Positions 24,580 to 37,745 of a DNA stretch of 64,000 bases are shown piece after piece. Under the pieces are notes generated by a model, which saw only the letters and a list, made by a program, of their open reading frames with translations, was not told the origin of the DNA and searched no databases. This DNA is from Casuarius casuarius (lineage: Eukaryota; Chordata; Aves; Casuariiformes; Casuariidae), in contig PTFA01000011.1 in assembly GCA_003342895.1 (NCBI GenBank), positions 6,047,024 to 6,111,023 of the forward strand, given 5' to 3'. Position 1 is the first letter of the stretch, and every line of letters begins with the position of its first letter. The position numbers were made by a program, and so were the translations under genes.

Positions 24580-24845
24580 ATATATAAATATATATATATA
24601 TGAATATATATATAGAATTTTATATATAAAAACATTTTTATATATAGAACATTTTCTATATATATAAAAACAAACATTTTAAATATATATAAGCATTCAT
24701 ATATAAAAAACATTTTTCCATTTTTCTACTACAATTTTATATATAAATATATATTTATATACATTAATTTATATATATAATATATATGATATATATTTAA
24801 AATATATTACATATATATAAAATTCTAGTAGAAAAATGGAAAAAC
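24580..24845. repeat. AT-rich block with two inverted repeats
   Basis: TATA-type low-complexity DNA containing two hairpins. The smaller (24635-24670) has about 15-bp arms around a 6-base loop. The larger pairs 24713-24744 with 24812-24845: the arm TTTTTCCATTTTTCTACTA and its AT-rich continuation recur as the reverse complement with one mismatch over about 31 bases. The intervening AT-rich loop is largely self-complementary, so the whole of 24712-24845 could extrude as a cruciform. The arm contains non-AT sequence, so this is not simply an alternating TA run. Confidence 0.88.
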
Positions 24846-27800
24846 ATCAAGAGGACTTAAAACGTTTAGTTATCCTCCAATCCAGTTCTTTTTCTACTTG
24901 CCAGCTTAAGTATTGTCTTGTTTCTTAGATTACCTTTATGCGGTCCTTATATTTACAAAATAGTATAAAATAAAAAGTTACACCTAAGAAGCAATAACAT
25001 GCCAAACTTGTGAAGCTGATTAAATACAATTAAGAATAAGGCAAAAAGACTTTCTTTCTCCACTTACTCTACATGCCTTTTTTGTTTTCTTTTTACTTCA
25101 AATCAATTGGCTTTCTAATGTTGTTATAATCTAATTTCTTTGCCTAATTTTAATACTGCAAAAGCCTATACTAGTTAATCGCACAAGATTATCCATAACA
25201 GAAATGAAAGTCCAGTAAAGTGACTGTTCTAAGGAAGAACAATTGGCTAATTCTGCTCAGAACAAATTCCAATACTTTGTAGAGTATATAATTCTCCCTA
25301 ATGCTTAAGTTTTACAGAAGAAGATGATAAACCATACAGTACTAATAAATATGACCATTGTCACAGGCTACACTAAAGTCAAATTGAGAAAAGGTATACT
25401 GGCACACATTAGGCTTAAATCCACCTAATGAAAGATATGAAAAGATCTCATGATTTTCATTTGCTCCCAAATTGAAGTTTGTCCAAAGCTTGAAATTTGC
25501 CACTTAAACCTAATCTAATNATGTATGGTCTTTTATAGTTCCTGACACTAAGATTTAGTGCATTATATACTTACTAACGGGAATGAAAAAGTGTGCATGT
25601 CTGGTATAAGAACTTCAGATAGATACCGCAAAGTCTATTCTTACCAGAAAATAGTTTTTATTCATCTATTATGTGCATTTAGAAGTGTGACTTGTATGTT
25701 TTGAAAGCACTAAGAAACAAACAAAAAACAAAATAAATTGAAAAATATTGCATAAAACCCAACTATATATCTTCACAGTTATAATAAATTTATGACACTT
25801 TTTTTCCTCTCAGATGAGAGGAGTTAAGACCTGAGAAAAAGAAAGGAATTATGGCCTTGATCCTGCAAGTTACAAAACATGCTATCCTTAAAAGAGAAAA
25901 GCACCTGTGCATGATTTTAAATTTTAGTATCTGAGCAGTCTCAATAAAATCCATAGCAGAAAATAATCTTTGGGTTAACCTTATATGATTTCAGAAACAT
26001 TGGGTTTAATTATTGGTTTCATTCATAAACAGCTCTCAGTCACTCCACCTTCAAAAGCATCTGCCATCATCGTCCTACTTGCAGGAGGGTAACTAAACAA
26101 ATAGGAATTGCCAGTGTGGAAGAACACCTTGAGCAAGCTTCCTACATCAAAGAATGTATCAAGCCACTTCAAGCCACAGCTCATGCTTGGCTCAAAAATT
26201 TCCCACTCAGTCACCTTCACTGAACTGCTTTAAAAATTCAGATATATAGCTGTTATACTCCAGAACAGATCCGTGGCATAATATTAATATTCCAAAGAGT
26301 ATATTTAATATTTAGAACATAATCATTATAATTTTATAACTCAACATTTTATTCATTGTGCAGAGTGAAAAAGAACAGACTATGGCAGTTATGAGCCTTT
26401 GCATTTGAAATTCTGCAGGTTTGTGCAATATTTTAGTATTCTTAAAGTGACATCTAAATAGCTATAAATTGTATTAGGTAGACAAGACCACAAGACATCC
26501 ATAAAATGAAAGCATTTCATATAAGCTAACACAAAAAATTGCCCTACTTTCTGCTTCAACACAGATTTCATACTTTACAAAGTCAGCTCCCCTCTTCTTC
26601 ATCCCCAAACCCTAACTCTAACCTAAAAATTAACCTGCCACAGCCTTGCAAGAAATTAACTCATTCTAAAAATATTTTGCAACAGAATTATCAATACAAA
26701 ACATCTATGTCTTCCAAACAGAGATTTCAGAAATATCACTGAAGCAGTTACCAAAGTGCACAAAAATGCCGTCCATACTGAGACACAGCTCTGAAGGCTC
26801 AGTTCTCAGCAGGAACACTGACAACGTCTCTACAAGCGCACACGTGCTAATCACCTTCCACTGAAGGTTTCCTGCTTTTGGTGGATGTGCTACTAGTGTC
26901 ACAGTCTAGTTGTTCAGATATCAAAGTTCAGAACTGTGAAAGATTTGAGGAACGAATTGTAGCTACGTCACAGGTCTTTTCCGAGCGTGCGGCAGCAGTG
27001 CTTACGGTTTAATCATTTATACTTTGCTGAATTCTGAAAGAAATTCAGTTAAGAATGAGAGGGGATTATGAATAAATTGAAGAGCGTGAACACTCTTCAA
27101 GAACTGTACAGGCAGGAATTCAGTCTTAACTACGCATTCCTCCTGAGATTAAGAAAGCGTTGATGAGAATTACAAGCAAATCTGATAAGTTATCCTTAAG
27201 GAAAAGAAGGTTACTGTTTGCTTTCTTTCTATCTTTTTAAATCATTCTTCCTAAAAAGGAGGGAAAATGATTGGTTGACATTTTTTAAAATAAAATTTCC
27301 TTTTAAAACATTCTTCCATAGAAGCTTTAGAAGATAAAAGTTCCACATACAAATGAAAATTTTAATTTAGCATTAAATGATATGTTTCGTTCATTCTAAT
27401 AATTTCTATTTGTTTTATTGTTATTACTGTTAGGGAACAACTGAAGGTTTTGGCTCAAACTACAAATCAAAAACCTCTCTGACCCCTTTCAATTGTTTTC
27501 GCAGAACTGCTATAATGTACTGAATGGGAAAGAGGCTCTTCATTTTAGACCACATTTTCTTAAAAAAAAAAAAAAAAGCCTACGGAAAAAAAGTGAATTA
27601 AAAATGACAAAATTCCAGGATGTGGAATTAGTAATTTAAAGCCTCTTTTTCTGTTATAATTCTGTAATAGTCTCTGGTTTAGTGTTTTCACTTCACAGGC
27701 AGGTTAAAAGATGGATTTGACATAGACATGACCATGTAGAGATTAGTGGAAAATACATTAAAATACTGTCATTAAATTTTTCATATATCTGCATGGTCTA

Positions 27801-28540
27801 AGCTTCTGAAATCACATTTTATATATATATAAAAAATAAAATAAGATTTTAGTATATGTATATAAGTATATAAAATATATTTATAAGTAAATATGTACAC
27901 ATATATTTTAAGAGCAGTCTTCTAAACATGTGGAGTCCCCCTATCACTGAAATCGGAGGAAAGCGTATTGATTTATCAATTGCTTATAATGGACATAACA
28001 TTTTGTTATTTTCATGAGTAACACCACAGTTAGTGGCATCTGAGAAATCTCTCTAACTTCATTTACTGTATCGAAAAATATGCAAATAAATCTAGCAATC
28101 TCCTTCACTTGTGCAACAGCCAGAGGGAAATAGGGGACTAAAACAGAAAAAAAANCAGGCAATTTATTTGGCATCTTACTGACCGTACCAAGAGAGATTA
28201 AACTTATCCTACAAGTGAATGCCTCTTGGGTAAAATGGTGAGATACTTCCAAATGATGGAGCAACGTTGTTGCACCTACCCTCCAAAAATAACTTCTGCC
28301 CAAGAGAGGCTTAAAAAGTGTGTCCTCTGACTGAACAAGGACACTTTGAACTATAATGAAAACATAGCCAGCACTATTTTTAAACAAAAAGAAACTGTTC
28401 ACTGTGGAGATCCACTACTAAAGAATATAACTCATAGAGATAGGAATTAAGTTTGTTTCTAACTTTAAGCATGAGTAAATCTCCTTAGAGTAATGCAGTT
28501 AATCTTTTTCATTGAGTTATGCCTAAGCAGCTTCTGTATG
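24846..28540. other. Non-coding stretch
   Basis: AT-rich. It holds a poly-A run at 27562-27577 and a TATA-rich patch at about 27815-27906. The longest open stretch in the window lies on the minus strand at 27944-28402 (152 codons, one ambiguous base at 28155), with no recognisable domain. Confidence 0.5.
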
Positions 28541-28647
28541 AGGGGAGAGAGAGAGAGAAAGGAAGAGGGAGAGAGGGAGAGGGAGAGGGAGAGGGAGAGG
28601 GAGAGGGAGAGGGAGAGGGAGGGAGGGGGGGAGAGAGAGAGAGAGAA
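28541..28647. repeat. Homopurine tract, (GAGAGG)n and (GA)n
   Basis: 107 bases with only A and G on the plus strand. GA units lead into about nine GAGGGA hexamers, then a G-rich patch (GGGAGGGGGG) and GA again. It is a purine-pyrimidine mirror-type tract able to form triplex DNA. The 60- and 84-codon open frames across it are low-complexity artefacts. Confidence 0.95.
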
Positions 28648-29930
28648 ATTGATTGATTTGGGGGCAGATGGTTAAGACTAACCTTAACATTGACTTTTAC
28701 AGGACTCTCACAGTTTAAGGATTTAGGAGGTTGGGGAGCATAAGAGCACAAACCAAAGCTCAAGACTGAAGTGTGGATATTACCTCTAAGTCAAACTAGA
28801 ATAATTTTNAGGCATTGTTAAATAAAAACAAAGTGCATTTGGAAATGCCCTCCAGCAACAGAGGATACTGGCCTTCTTGATTATCTGTACAGACTGGTTA
28901 CGTTACTCACACAGGTTCAATTTAATTCTGGACACACAAAAATATTTTAACTTTTCAAAATGTTGTCCTTCATTTTTTGTCAGATGAAATAATTTGAAAA
29001 GAACAGGTTGACTCAATATTTTTGCTGAAGGTGAATTTTCATTTTTAGCATTTTGGGGGAATGGTATATTTTATAATTTATTAGTATAAATAAATATGTA
29101 TACATATATTTTATGTGTACATATTATATATATAGTATAGTAATATAAAATCATATAGCATATTTTAATAGTATATTTTTAGTAATCTAGCCTTACTTCT
29201 CAATCTGATCCAGAAGCCAATTTGTTATACTTACAGGAGTTCTTTTCTGTGCACATGAATTATTTTTCACACAGGTCAAACAATTTTCCAGCTTCCAACA
29301 GCAAACTGAGTTTTTATTTCTGGATTTTTCCTGTTAACTTTTGATTATAAGGACAAACAACCCCAAATTGTTTAGCCTCAAATTAATCTTGTGGCAGTAG
29401 TTTTTCAAAACTTTTCCAAAAGTCTCTTGCATCTATATACAGGAAACCAAATTTTCTATGAAAACTTATCGTGGAAATTCTCAATAGAACAAAGATGGAA
29501 TGGTTAATGCTCTCAACCTTTCTGAGACTCTTCAAAATTCAAATATTTAATATATTTGCAGAAAATCATCTTTGTGCATTTAGAACCTAAAAAACTAAGC
29601 AGAAAGCTGCCATGAGTCCAGACAGTCTCTGTCTAGAAAATAATGCCATTCATTATTATTTTGTAAATTTTCTTACGGCTTTGTATATAGTGGGATAACA
29701 AAGGAATAATCAGGAATAATTTGATTCTTTTCTTGTCTTAGGGTGTTGTTCATCTCTGTCCTTTATAACAGCAAGCACTAAAAATGAATCAAATAAATCT
29801 GCTTCAAGCAGAAAAGTCTCCTAGTTCTGCCTTTAATTCCACTATGGCTGCATTACTCCTTCACTCTGTTCCTTTTTTACTCTGTGGGTTATGCAGATAT
29901 CCTAAAACAAAGTGAAGGATAAACCAAAAC
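28648..29930. other. Non-coding stretch
   Basis: AT-rich with a TATA-type patch at about 29067-29172. There is an ambiguous base at 28809. No gene or mobile element was recognised. Confidence 0.5.
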
Positions 29931-30243
29931 TGTAGTAGTCAGTCAGTAACATGCAGACTGAGCCAAGAGACACTAAAAGCACCAGGGCTTCTAATGCGAA
30001 CTTTATTGCAGCGTACAGCTAAGGGATCGATATTTCAAGGTGAAAGACATCCCTAAAGTTTAAGCAAACTCCTGATTTTCTGACCAGCTACTGGGCCCCT
30101 TCGGCCACGCAGATGCGGGGGCGAAGCCCGTGACGGTTGTTCGGGAGACAGATCAGGCTTTCCGAGCCCGGAGCTATTACGCAGAAATGACTGTCTGGGG
30201 TTGCATCATCAGCATTACTGCTGTAGCATGAAGGAGAAAAACA
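29931..30243 (-). mobile_element. Probable solo LTR of an endogenous retrovirus, minus strand
   Basis: Read on the minus strand, this 313-bp block starts TGTTTTTCTCC and ends GACTACTACA, the TGT...ACA ends typical of LTRs. AATAAA (plus-strand TTTATT at 30002-30007) lies about 75 bases before the 3' end. The first two thirds, corresponding to U3, are CpG- and GC-rich (30100-30190), in sharp contrast to the AT-rich flanks. AAAC occurs on both sides (29927-29930 and 30244-30247), which would be a 4-bp target duplication as made by class I elements. The right flank is A-rich, so this match could be accidental. No internal retroviral sequence remains. Confidence 0.6.
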
Positions 30244-30247
30244 AAAC

Positions 30248-33200
30248 GAATATTAATGGAAGAGATGGAAGGACAGCAATGAACAAGTAAAGAGCTGTTA
30301 AATCATTGTCGCAGATTTTCCATTGCCTTCCCGTTTCAGGGAGTTATGCAAATGGACCAAAGTATTGATGTGCAGGTGTTTCATTTTGTATGTGCTATCA
30401 AATTACCTATGAGATTTTCAGGGCTTGTCATACATGAGTGACTCAGACAGGTAATTAAACTGTTTGTTGCAATTAAATAGCATCAATACCACAGAATCTA
30501 TTCCTTCCCTCATCACTTTATTTTAACTTTAAAATAAGATTAATTTTAAGACCACTTTGCCCAAAAAGTTGCAGAAATTTTCACATTAAAAAGCTCAGGT
30601 ACAAGTCTCAACGTACTACAGTGAGAAATATCTGATATACAGAGAGTAAAACTCTTTTCTTCTGCGAGGTTATATATAGATTTTTTTCAAAAAATGCATT
30701 TCATGGATTTACAGCTTTAACACATATACCAGACACGGAAGAGTTTCAGGGGGTACCAGCTTCCCCTTTTTGTTTCAGATTGGAATTAATGAGCATGTCA
30801 CAAAACCCACCAAAGAAAAGGCACAGATCATATGGAAATAGTATCCACAGAGGTGGTTTCAGTGAACTCTTATGATTTTCCTTTTTTTAATTTTCATTTA
30901 GTTGGACATTTTTGACACTATACTGTATTACAGGCTATTAGCCTAAAGCAATGATGGGGGAGATCAGATTTTTACTGAAATATGGAGTGAAAAGTGTGTG
31001 AAAATTTGAAATTACAAGCCTATATTAGCAGGTTCTTTTCAGAGGCTAGCTCCATCTTTGTTGTACAATGAGGTATGATAATTTAGACCCGTGTAGCTTA
31101 TACTGCTGTAAACTGAAAGCCTTATCTAACGTGCCTTGATAATGGAGACATCCTCTAGAAAAGAAAACAGCCCTATTTAAGCAAATGACCACATGAATTT
31201 TCTATCATTTGTTTTTCCTAAGACTTTCAGTACTTCCTTCATTCTTTATCTCCTTTTCTGCTTCCCTCCCTCCTTGTCATCTGTTTCTGATAGCAAACTG
31301 ATGTATTTGGAAAATTAGCTATTGGGCTGGCAGACCACCACATGCAAAGCTCCCTACATCATCTATATTTCAAAAAGGAAAAAAAATACCAAAAGGAACA
31401 AATGGTTTTGCCAAGGCAGGACTGGGCACAGATGATCTTCCTCTCTCTTCCCTCCTCCCTGGCAAATAGCATTGAGTCTACCCAGGCTTTTAATTATTCC
31501 TAGTTGCAATAACTTCAATAGATAATGGTTGCATGCTTAAAGAGCTAGAACCTAGACATCCAGGGTTTTCTAGCCATTTACACTAACACCTCTTTTACCC
31601 TACTTGTCAAAAGAGTACATGATGAAAGGTTTAAAGCAAAACCATATAAAGAGATGTCAGGTGAAATAAGACTCAGTGCCACTGCATCTCAATTAACTTC
31701 TCTCTGATGGACGATTTTCACAGGCAGAAACGTGAGTTAAACCACCTGTGTGCACTGAGTGGTGCCCAGCTGTCTAGCAGGGCTGCTCCAGGGAATTGCT
31801 CCCTGCTCCTGGCTTGGGACCCTAGGAGGGAGAGTGGAGCTGGGTGTGCTGCATATGTTTACAGACATATGACTGGTGTCTTTTCTTTTGCACTGTGTGT
31901 GATTTTAATATGGCAAAATGAGTCTGTTGTTGATGGATGGATACCACTTTCAGAAAGTTTATAATAAGATGGGAATGATATAACCACTGAACCATGCCTC
32001 TGCCACTTGATAATCCTTTTCATTATAAGAGTAGGCTTGCCTTAACTGAATGAGGGGCAAAACTGTTAATGTTTCTGGTAGTGTAAAAAGGAACTCTCAA
32101 TTTTTAAGCTCTAACTTCTAATTAGCATGCTTTAATTCCACATATTTCTTCTTTAAAATTCGCAATGCTAGAAAGTCAACAAATGAACAATCTTTTCTTT
32201 ACTTTTAATTGGAAATAAAGGAGTATACTAATTCAAACAATCAGAAAATGAGAGCTATCGTATTTTATCATTTTTAGCCAAGAGACCAAATTTTAGACCA
32301 ATCTAATCTTTAATGAGGACAACTGCTATTCAAAAAACCATTTTCCATGTTGTTATACTAGTACATCCCAAAGTGGACTTACTTTGAGCAGTGACACCGC
32401 CTATGCACTGCAGAGCAACAACAACATCTCCGTTATTTCATGAAGGTGACTACAGAAGGTCCACGTTACCCTTTCCTTGGACTGAAAAAGGAGAATCAAT
32501 AGAGCTAGATATCTGCCAGTATTACAGGCAGCACCTTCAGAGGGAGTATTCTGTGATGTTGAGTAGGACATGGCAGTGTTATAAAATATAGAATAACATC
32601 TATATTTGCAAGCAGGGTATTTATGAACCTCTCCATGTATAGTCATTGAAAAAAGGTATTTGATGAAATTACATACATTAGTAAAAANAGAAGGAACCTC
32701 TACTACATTATTATACCTCAAACAGAATTAAGAGTGTTTCAGTGGCCATTTCAGATGGATGAAGCTTTCCACTCAAAATGTTTTTCATTTAAAAAAATGC
32801 GTACCTGTGTACATTTGATATGTGTGTGTGGCATGCATACACATGTGCATGCGTGATATAATTGAATACAGAAGTGTTTGCTTCATGCAGAAACATTCAA
32901 CTTTGTCAAAAAATGAGAAATGCAAAAAGCTGAAAATTTAAGCATTCAGCCAAAATCTAAATATTTAGAGTCACATCCAGAAATTTAGCTATTTTGCTCA
33001 AGATTGGTTCAAAAACACATTCTACTGAGCTGCTACACTCTATTTTAGGAGTTGTAATTTGAACATGTACTCCCAGGTGTACGCGTTTGCTGGCTAATAT
33101 GTGGTGAGTCAAAAAAATGTCTCCCTTGATGCACTGTAACTATGACAGGACACAGTGAAGACTCTACAGGATACAGAAAAAGGCCCATAAGGAAGAAATG

Positions 33201-36200
33201 AATACCTAAATCAAAATATCCAAATAGCACTAGGCTAAAAATTAAATGACAAATCTGAAAGAAATTTGAGTAAGAACAAAAATTGCATTGCACTGAAGGT
33301 GAGCAGACGCCCAGCACTATAATGAGCCATTTATCAAGAAAACTCCCCTTCTACAATGAGAGGCAGCAGCTGCTATTTGCTTTCAATTAAAAAGCACACT
33401 TTTCTTGAAACAATTTTTAGCTCTAACCCTTTGCTTTAGTTATAGAATATTCATAAAATCTGCATCATCACTCTAAGCAACATCAAAAAGGAGTGGGAAA
33501 GAGTNCAAAATTGGCAGGTTAGTACATTATTTTTAACACTAAATATGTTAAATGTATTTTATTCAAATAATTTTAAATGTAGTTCATCAAATGTAAACAT
33601 ATTGCTTGACAGAGTGCTTCCCTTGGAGGAGAAAAATATCCTCCAACACATGGAAGAATCACTATGCCAGATTAGATCACTGGAGAACCAAACTACCCAT
33701 GACAGTAACTAAAGCCTCAGACAATGTAATCTTTTCTGTTTATAATCTGTAAAAATGACCTTTATATCTCTACCATCACCTTGAGACCTTCCTTTGTTAT
33801 AAATTCCTCTTCTTCTCCCTCTCCTCCTGTATTTGCAAAATTGTTATTCTCCCACTCTGCAATTTCATTTGTAACTGCCCTGACAACTCATCCTTGCTTT
33901 CCTCTGTCGCTTGACTGAAGCACTTTCAGCATCTTTCCTTGGGACCAGATTAGAGCATGTAGAGAATACTGCTACTCCTTTCCTTACAACAACAGATTGA
34001 GTCCTGAACTATTCTCACTCAGATTCTCTTCGCTAGTCTCATACACGTTACTTATTTCTCTTTCCATATATTTCCACCGTTGTCAATACACAAATGTCTC
34101 CCTCTGGATATATGCCATCTGGAACAGCCTTTTTGCATTGCTTTGCCTCATCAGCTCCAGCTTCTATTAAAATCTCCTTAAAACTAGAATTTTAAAATAT
34201 AAATATATTTAAAATGAACATCACACTGTAATTAAAGCAATAAACCGACTTTGCTCTCTGCCTGAAAATTATGCACTATTAATTTCAAAAGCATGGCCAG
34301 CTTCAAAGCGCCACGCCTAACATTTCTGAGTTAGTAAAAACCACCAGCAATAAAAAACAGAGAGATAATTCAGTTTGTAATATCAAATCTTAGATGTGTG
34401 TGAACATACATACGTATATATATACTTATATATACATATATATATAAAAGACAAAGGGAAAGGCTGTTTCTTAGAAGAAAAGGAAAAAGCAACAAACATC
34501 TTCCTTCCTCCTAAAAGTTTCATTTTTTTTAAACCTGCAAACAACGAGGCACTAATAAATGCTGATAGCCTGTTTTTGCAGAAGACAATCTCTTGGCTCT
34601 AAGTGAGCAATTGAAATAATGCTTTATCTCTGAACAGGAGAAAAAAGATTTAGAAGATTAGAAGATTTAGAATGCTAAAGTCAATGACTACTTTAAGAAC
34701 ATCTTGACAAAGATTTACAGAATGGAATCTAGTTGAAGGAACCCTGAAAACAGCCCAAGTAGTTGTATAAAATGGAGAGGATATTAAATATTTTACTTAT
34801 TACTAATGGACTGCAGCCTGCAAGAAAGTTCAATTTTAATTGGATTTAAAGACTGATAGTTAACTTATATTTATACCTCACTGTAGTAAGTGCATGCATA
34901 TATATTGCAAAGTGAAATATTAAGATAAAATTGTTTGATAGGGCCTTTTTTCCCCCTCATACGTGTACTTCTCAAACAGAATATTTTTACTAAATTGCAG
35001 TCTGCGTTTCATCTGTTGTTCCTAAATACTAAATGCATTCCTGGTTAGCCATGTGCGAAGTACTCTGCTCTCATACACATCTAAGTAAGTGCATTCAAAG
35101 TAGCGTACAGATATTTGCCTGCTTTGCTGAAGCAGAAACTGAGGTGCTATCTTTTTCACAAATATTTTAGTCATTGTTGTGTAGCATCCTTGATAATATT
35201 CGATAGGTTTTGTACCTTTACACAGTGTTCTGTGATTTTAGCTGCTGTAGAATTTAAAGGAAGAGGAGATTCAAAGAGTAATGACTATCAGAAAAATCAT
35301 TAATAATTTTAGTCATGTTATACATTAACCAAAATTACATTTTAATACATACAGTATTTTCCTTATAAAGTAATGACATGGAAGATGCCTACTGAGATTT
35401 AACTGACTAAGGTTTTAATTAAAAAAGTATTCACTGAGGATGTACCCAAGTTATACCAAAATTCATTTTACAGTATAGTACAATTCGAAAAAGAATTCCT
35501 GACAGGTAGCAACATTCAAATGATGCAGCTACAGTCAGTAGAGACCAGCTACAGCCAAGACACCTTGAGAACTCTATTTGCTTTTCTTTTAAAATACTCA
35601 GCAAAACAAGGAGAGGAAAGGGGGCTGGGGTGGATCAATATCATAGTATCGTGTCAGAGTTCCAATTATACTTAAAATCAACGTTAAAGATCGCTCTGTA
35701 ACAAGGCTCCAGGCACTGCTTCTCTCTAACTGACCCATGCTCCCAAACCATAGGAAAATACCTTGAAAAGCTGTGAACAAAACTTAATGAAGCATCCTCA
35801 CAAATCTCACTCATGGGTATGCAGAACTTCATTTCTCCATTATTCTATGTCCTGTATACTTTAGTTTCAGATATTTCTATAGCTCAACCAGATTACATCA
35901 GATGTTTACTTTCTATAGGCAATATTGGAATAGAAGGCTGAGAAAAATCGCAAAAAGAAACCAAATGCCACACATTGCTTCAGTGTGGCATGTTATTGGA
36001 TTCACTATTTAATTTATGCAACTCAACTTGCTACATACATGGAAAAGATATGGATGCGTATAAATTGGTCTAAACNTAAAGCACATCCCGTCTTTACTAG
36101 AAATCAGATATATTGATACTGTACCACATTCTTAGACACAAAAATATCTACAGAGATGGATCATTTTAAAAGTTTTCTTTTTTAAAATCACCCTTTAAAA

Positions 36201-37540
36201 TCGAAGGTGGTAGGCTGATAGGGGCTACAGGATTTCTGTCTTGCTGAGAAAAAAAAGGTACTTTTTATCCCATGCAAATAATCCAGTATTATGCAGTCCA
36301 TAGAGTTCAGAATAATGTTCCTGAAAGAGGCCTAATATGAAAATCATATCTGTTTAACAGAATAATTGGAATTTTGTATTTCTTTTTGTTCGTGAGCTCC
36401 TAGACAGGCATTCTCAGTAAAATCTATGCCTAACAAGACACTACAGTTTAACCTAACTGATCACAACAACCCAGATACAAACTTACCTGTAAGAAGCTAG
36501 CATTAAGAGAACTAGCCATCAGTAACAGTTCTGTCATCACAGTCCATATGTGAAGATTAACAGCCCCAATAGTTATGGTGAATACATCCTGAATCATGCC
36601 CATATTTACTGTTCATATTACTCTTGTCAATGCAAGCAGAGAAGGGAAGACAGGGAAATTTGAGCTCTGTTTCATGGTATATATCAGGGAGATGACCATG
36701 TCTTCACTCAAACAAAACCCAACATATGTATATAATACAGACTGTTGAAGCCAAAAGATTTATTTGAAGTCCCTGCCTATGTCTCCCACCGTGAAATCGT
36801 CCTCAAAGCTCTAAACACCGCTAAAGAAAAAAAATCCTCCAGTTTGGCCTACGAGTTCTGCATGGCTTGACTATACGGTTACACAATTCGTTTACCTATG
36901 AGCTGTGTTCAAACATGGTATGAAATAGCGTATCCAGATTGTCACGGAATAGTGTCTCTCATGGTATCTGCTATTCAGCTGAGGAATATATGTAAGCAAT
37001 TCCAAAGAAAGAAAATACTTTTAACCCATTAAGCTCCAGATGTCTGTTTTGTTTTGCTTGATTTTTTACTCTTGTTTTTTTAAAAATTCTAATTTTTCAT
37101 ATTCAATCTCTATTTGTTCCACAGGGTATATACACATCAGTTCATTTTTCCCTCCCATTTTTATCTCTTTGCTAGGGGATTGATATTCTTTATTCACATT
37201 TTTATTCCAAAGGGACCCACCTTGCTAGATGGCTTGCAAACTTCACATAAAAAAGTTATTTGTGTCACAGGAGAGGAAGAGTAATTTTACAGTTTTGCAC
37301 ATTTAGTGACTTTTCATTAAAACAAGGCAAACACTGAAAGGAAAGGGAGGGGCTAAAGCTTTGAGGAGATATTATTTGCATGTATATCAAAATGTTAAGA
37401 AATATAGCAGACAAGGCAGTTTGCATTTCCTGAGTTTAAACATTTCTAGAAATAGCAATCAATATATTTCACTATTATCTGTGAATATGTATTTAAAGAA
37501 AATGTTGATGATTAAAATTGCAAAGTAAAAAAACAGTGAC
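30248..37540. other. Non-coding stretch
   Basis: No gene recognised. It includes a GC-richer patch at 31700-31870 with an 85-codon open stretch but no motif, a pyrimidine-rich region at about 33780-34180, and a CA/TA-rich patch at 34405-34448. There are ambiguous bases at 32688, 33505 and 36076. Confidence 0.45.
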
Positions 37541-37745
37541 AGTTTCTATAGTGCGTGAATACTAACTTATCGGGTGGTCAAAGCCAAACCTCTGCTGCAG
37601 AAATTGCAAGCAAGTCACTGCCTGCTTTGTGCCCTATCCCTGGCCCCTGCCTTGGTGGAATTACCTTCATCAGACTGTTTGCCTTGATCTAATTGGTAAG
37701 TAATTAACTGGTGATAGTTAACTGCTGCTTCTCATTCTTCTGCAG

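Noticed and set aside
24549..24890. Possible minus-strand CR1 (CAGAATCATAG and a later TCCAATCCAG)
   Set aside because: Only two short resemblances at the ends, with AT palindromic DNA in between; the ordered motifs of a CR1 3' end are missing.
26606..26632. CCCTAA-like motifs suggesting an interstitial telomeric repeat
   Set aside because: Only two or three degenerate units (CCCTAACTCTAACCTAA), too few and too irregular for a telomeric array.
27944..28402. 152-codon minus-strand open stretch, the longest in the window
   Set aside because: No domain, no compositional shift, no splice or promoter context, and one ambiguous base. About 90 open stretches of 60 codons or more occur in this AT-rich window, so one of this length is not surprising.
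28493..28763. Open frames rich in Arg-Glu or Ser-Pro
   Set aside because: They are translations of the homopurine repeat, not genes.
15562..33497. Shared 17-mer TAAGCAACATCAAAAAG at 15562 and 33474
   Set aside because: Similarity does not extend beyond the short match, so it is probably chance in AT-rich DNA.
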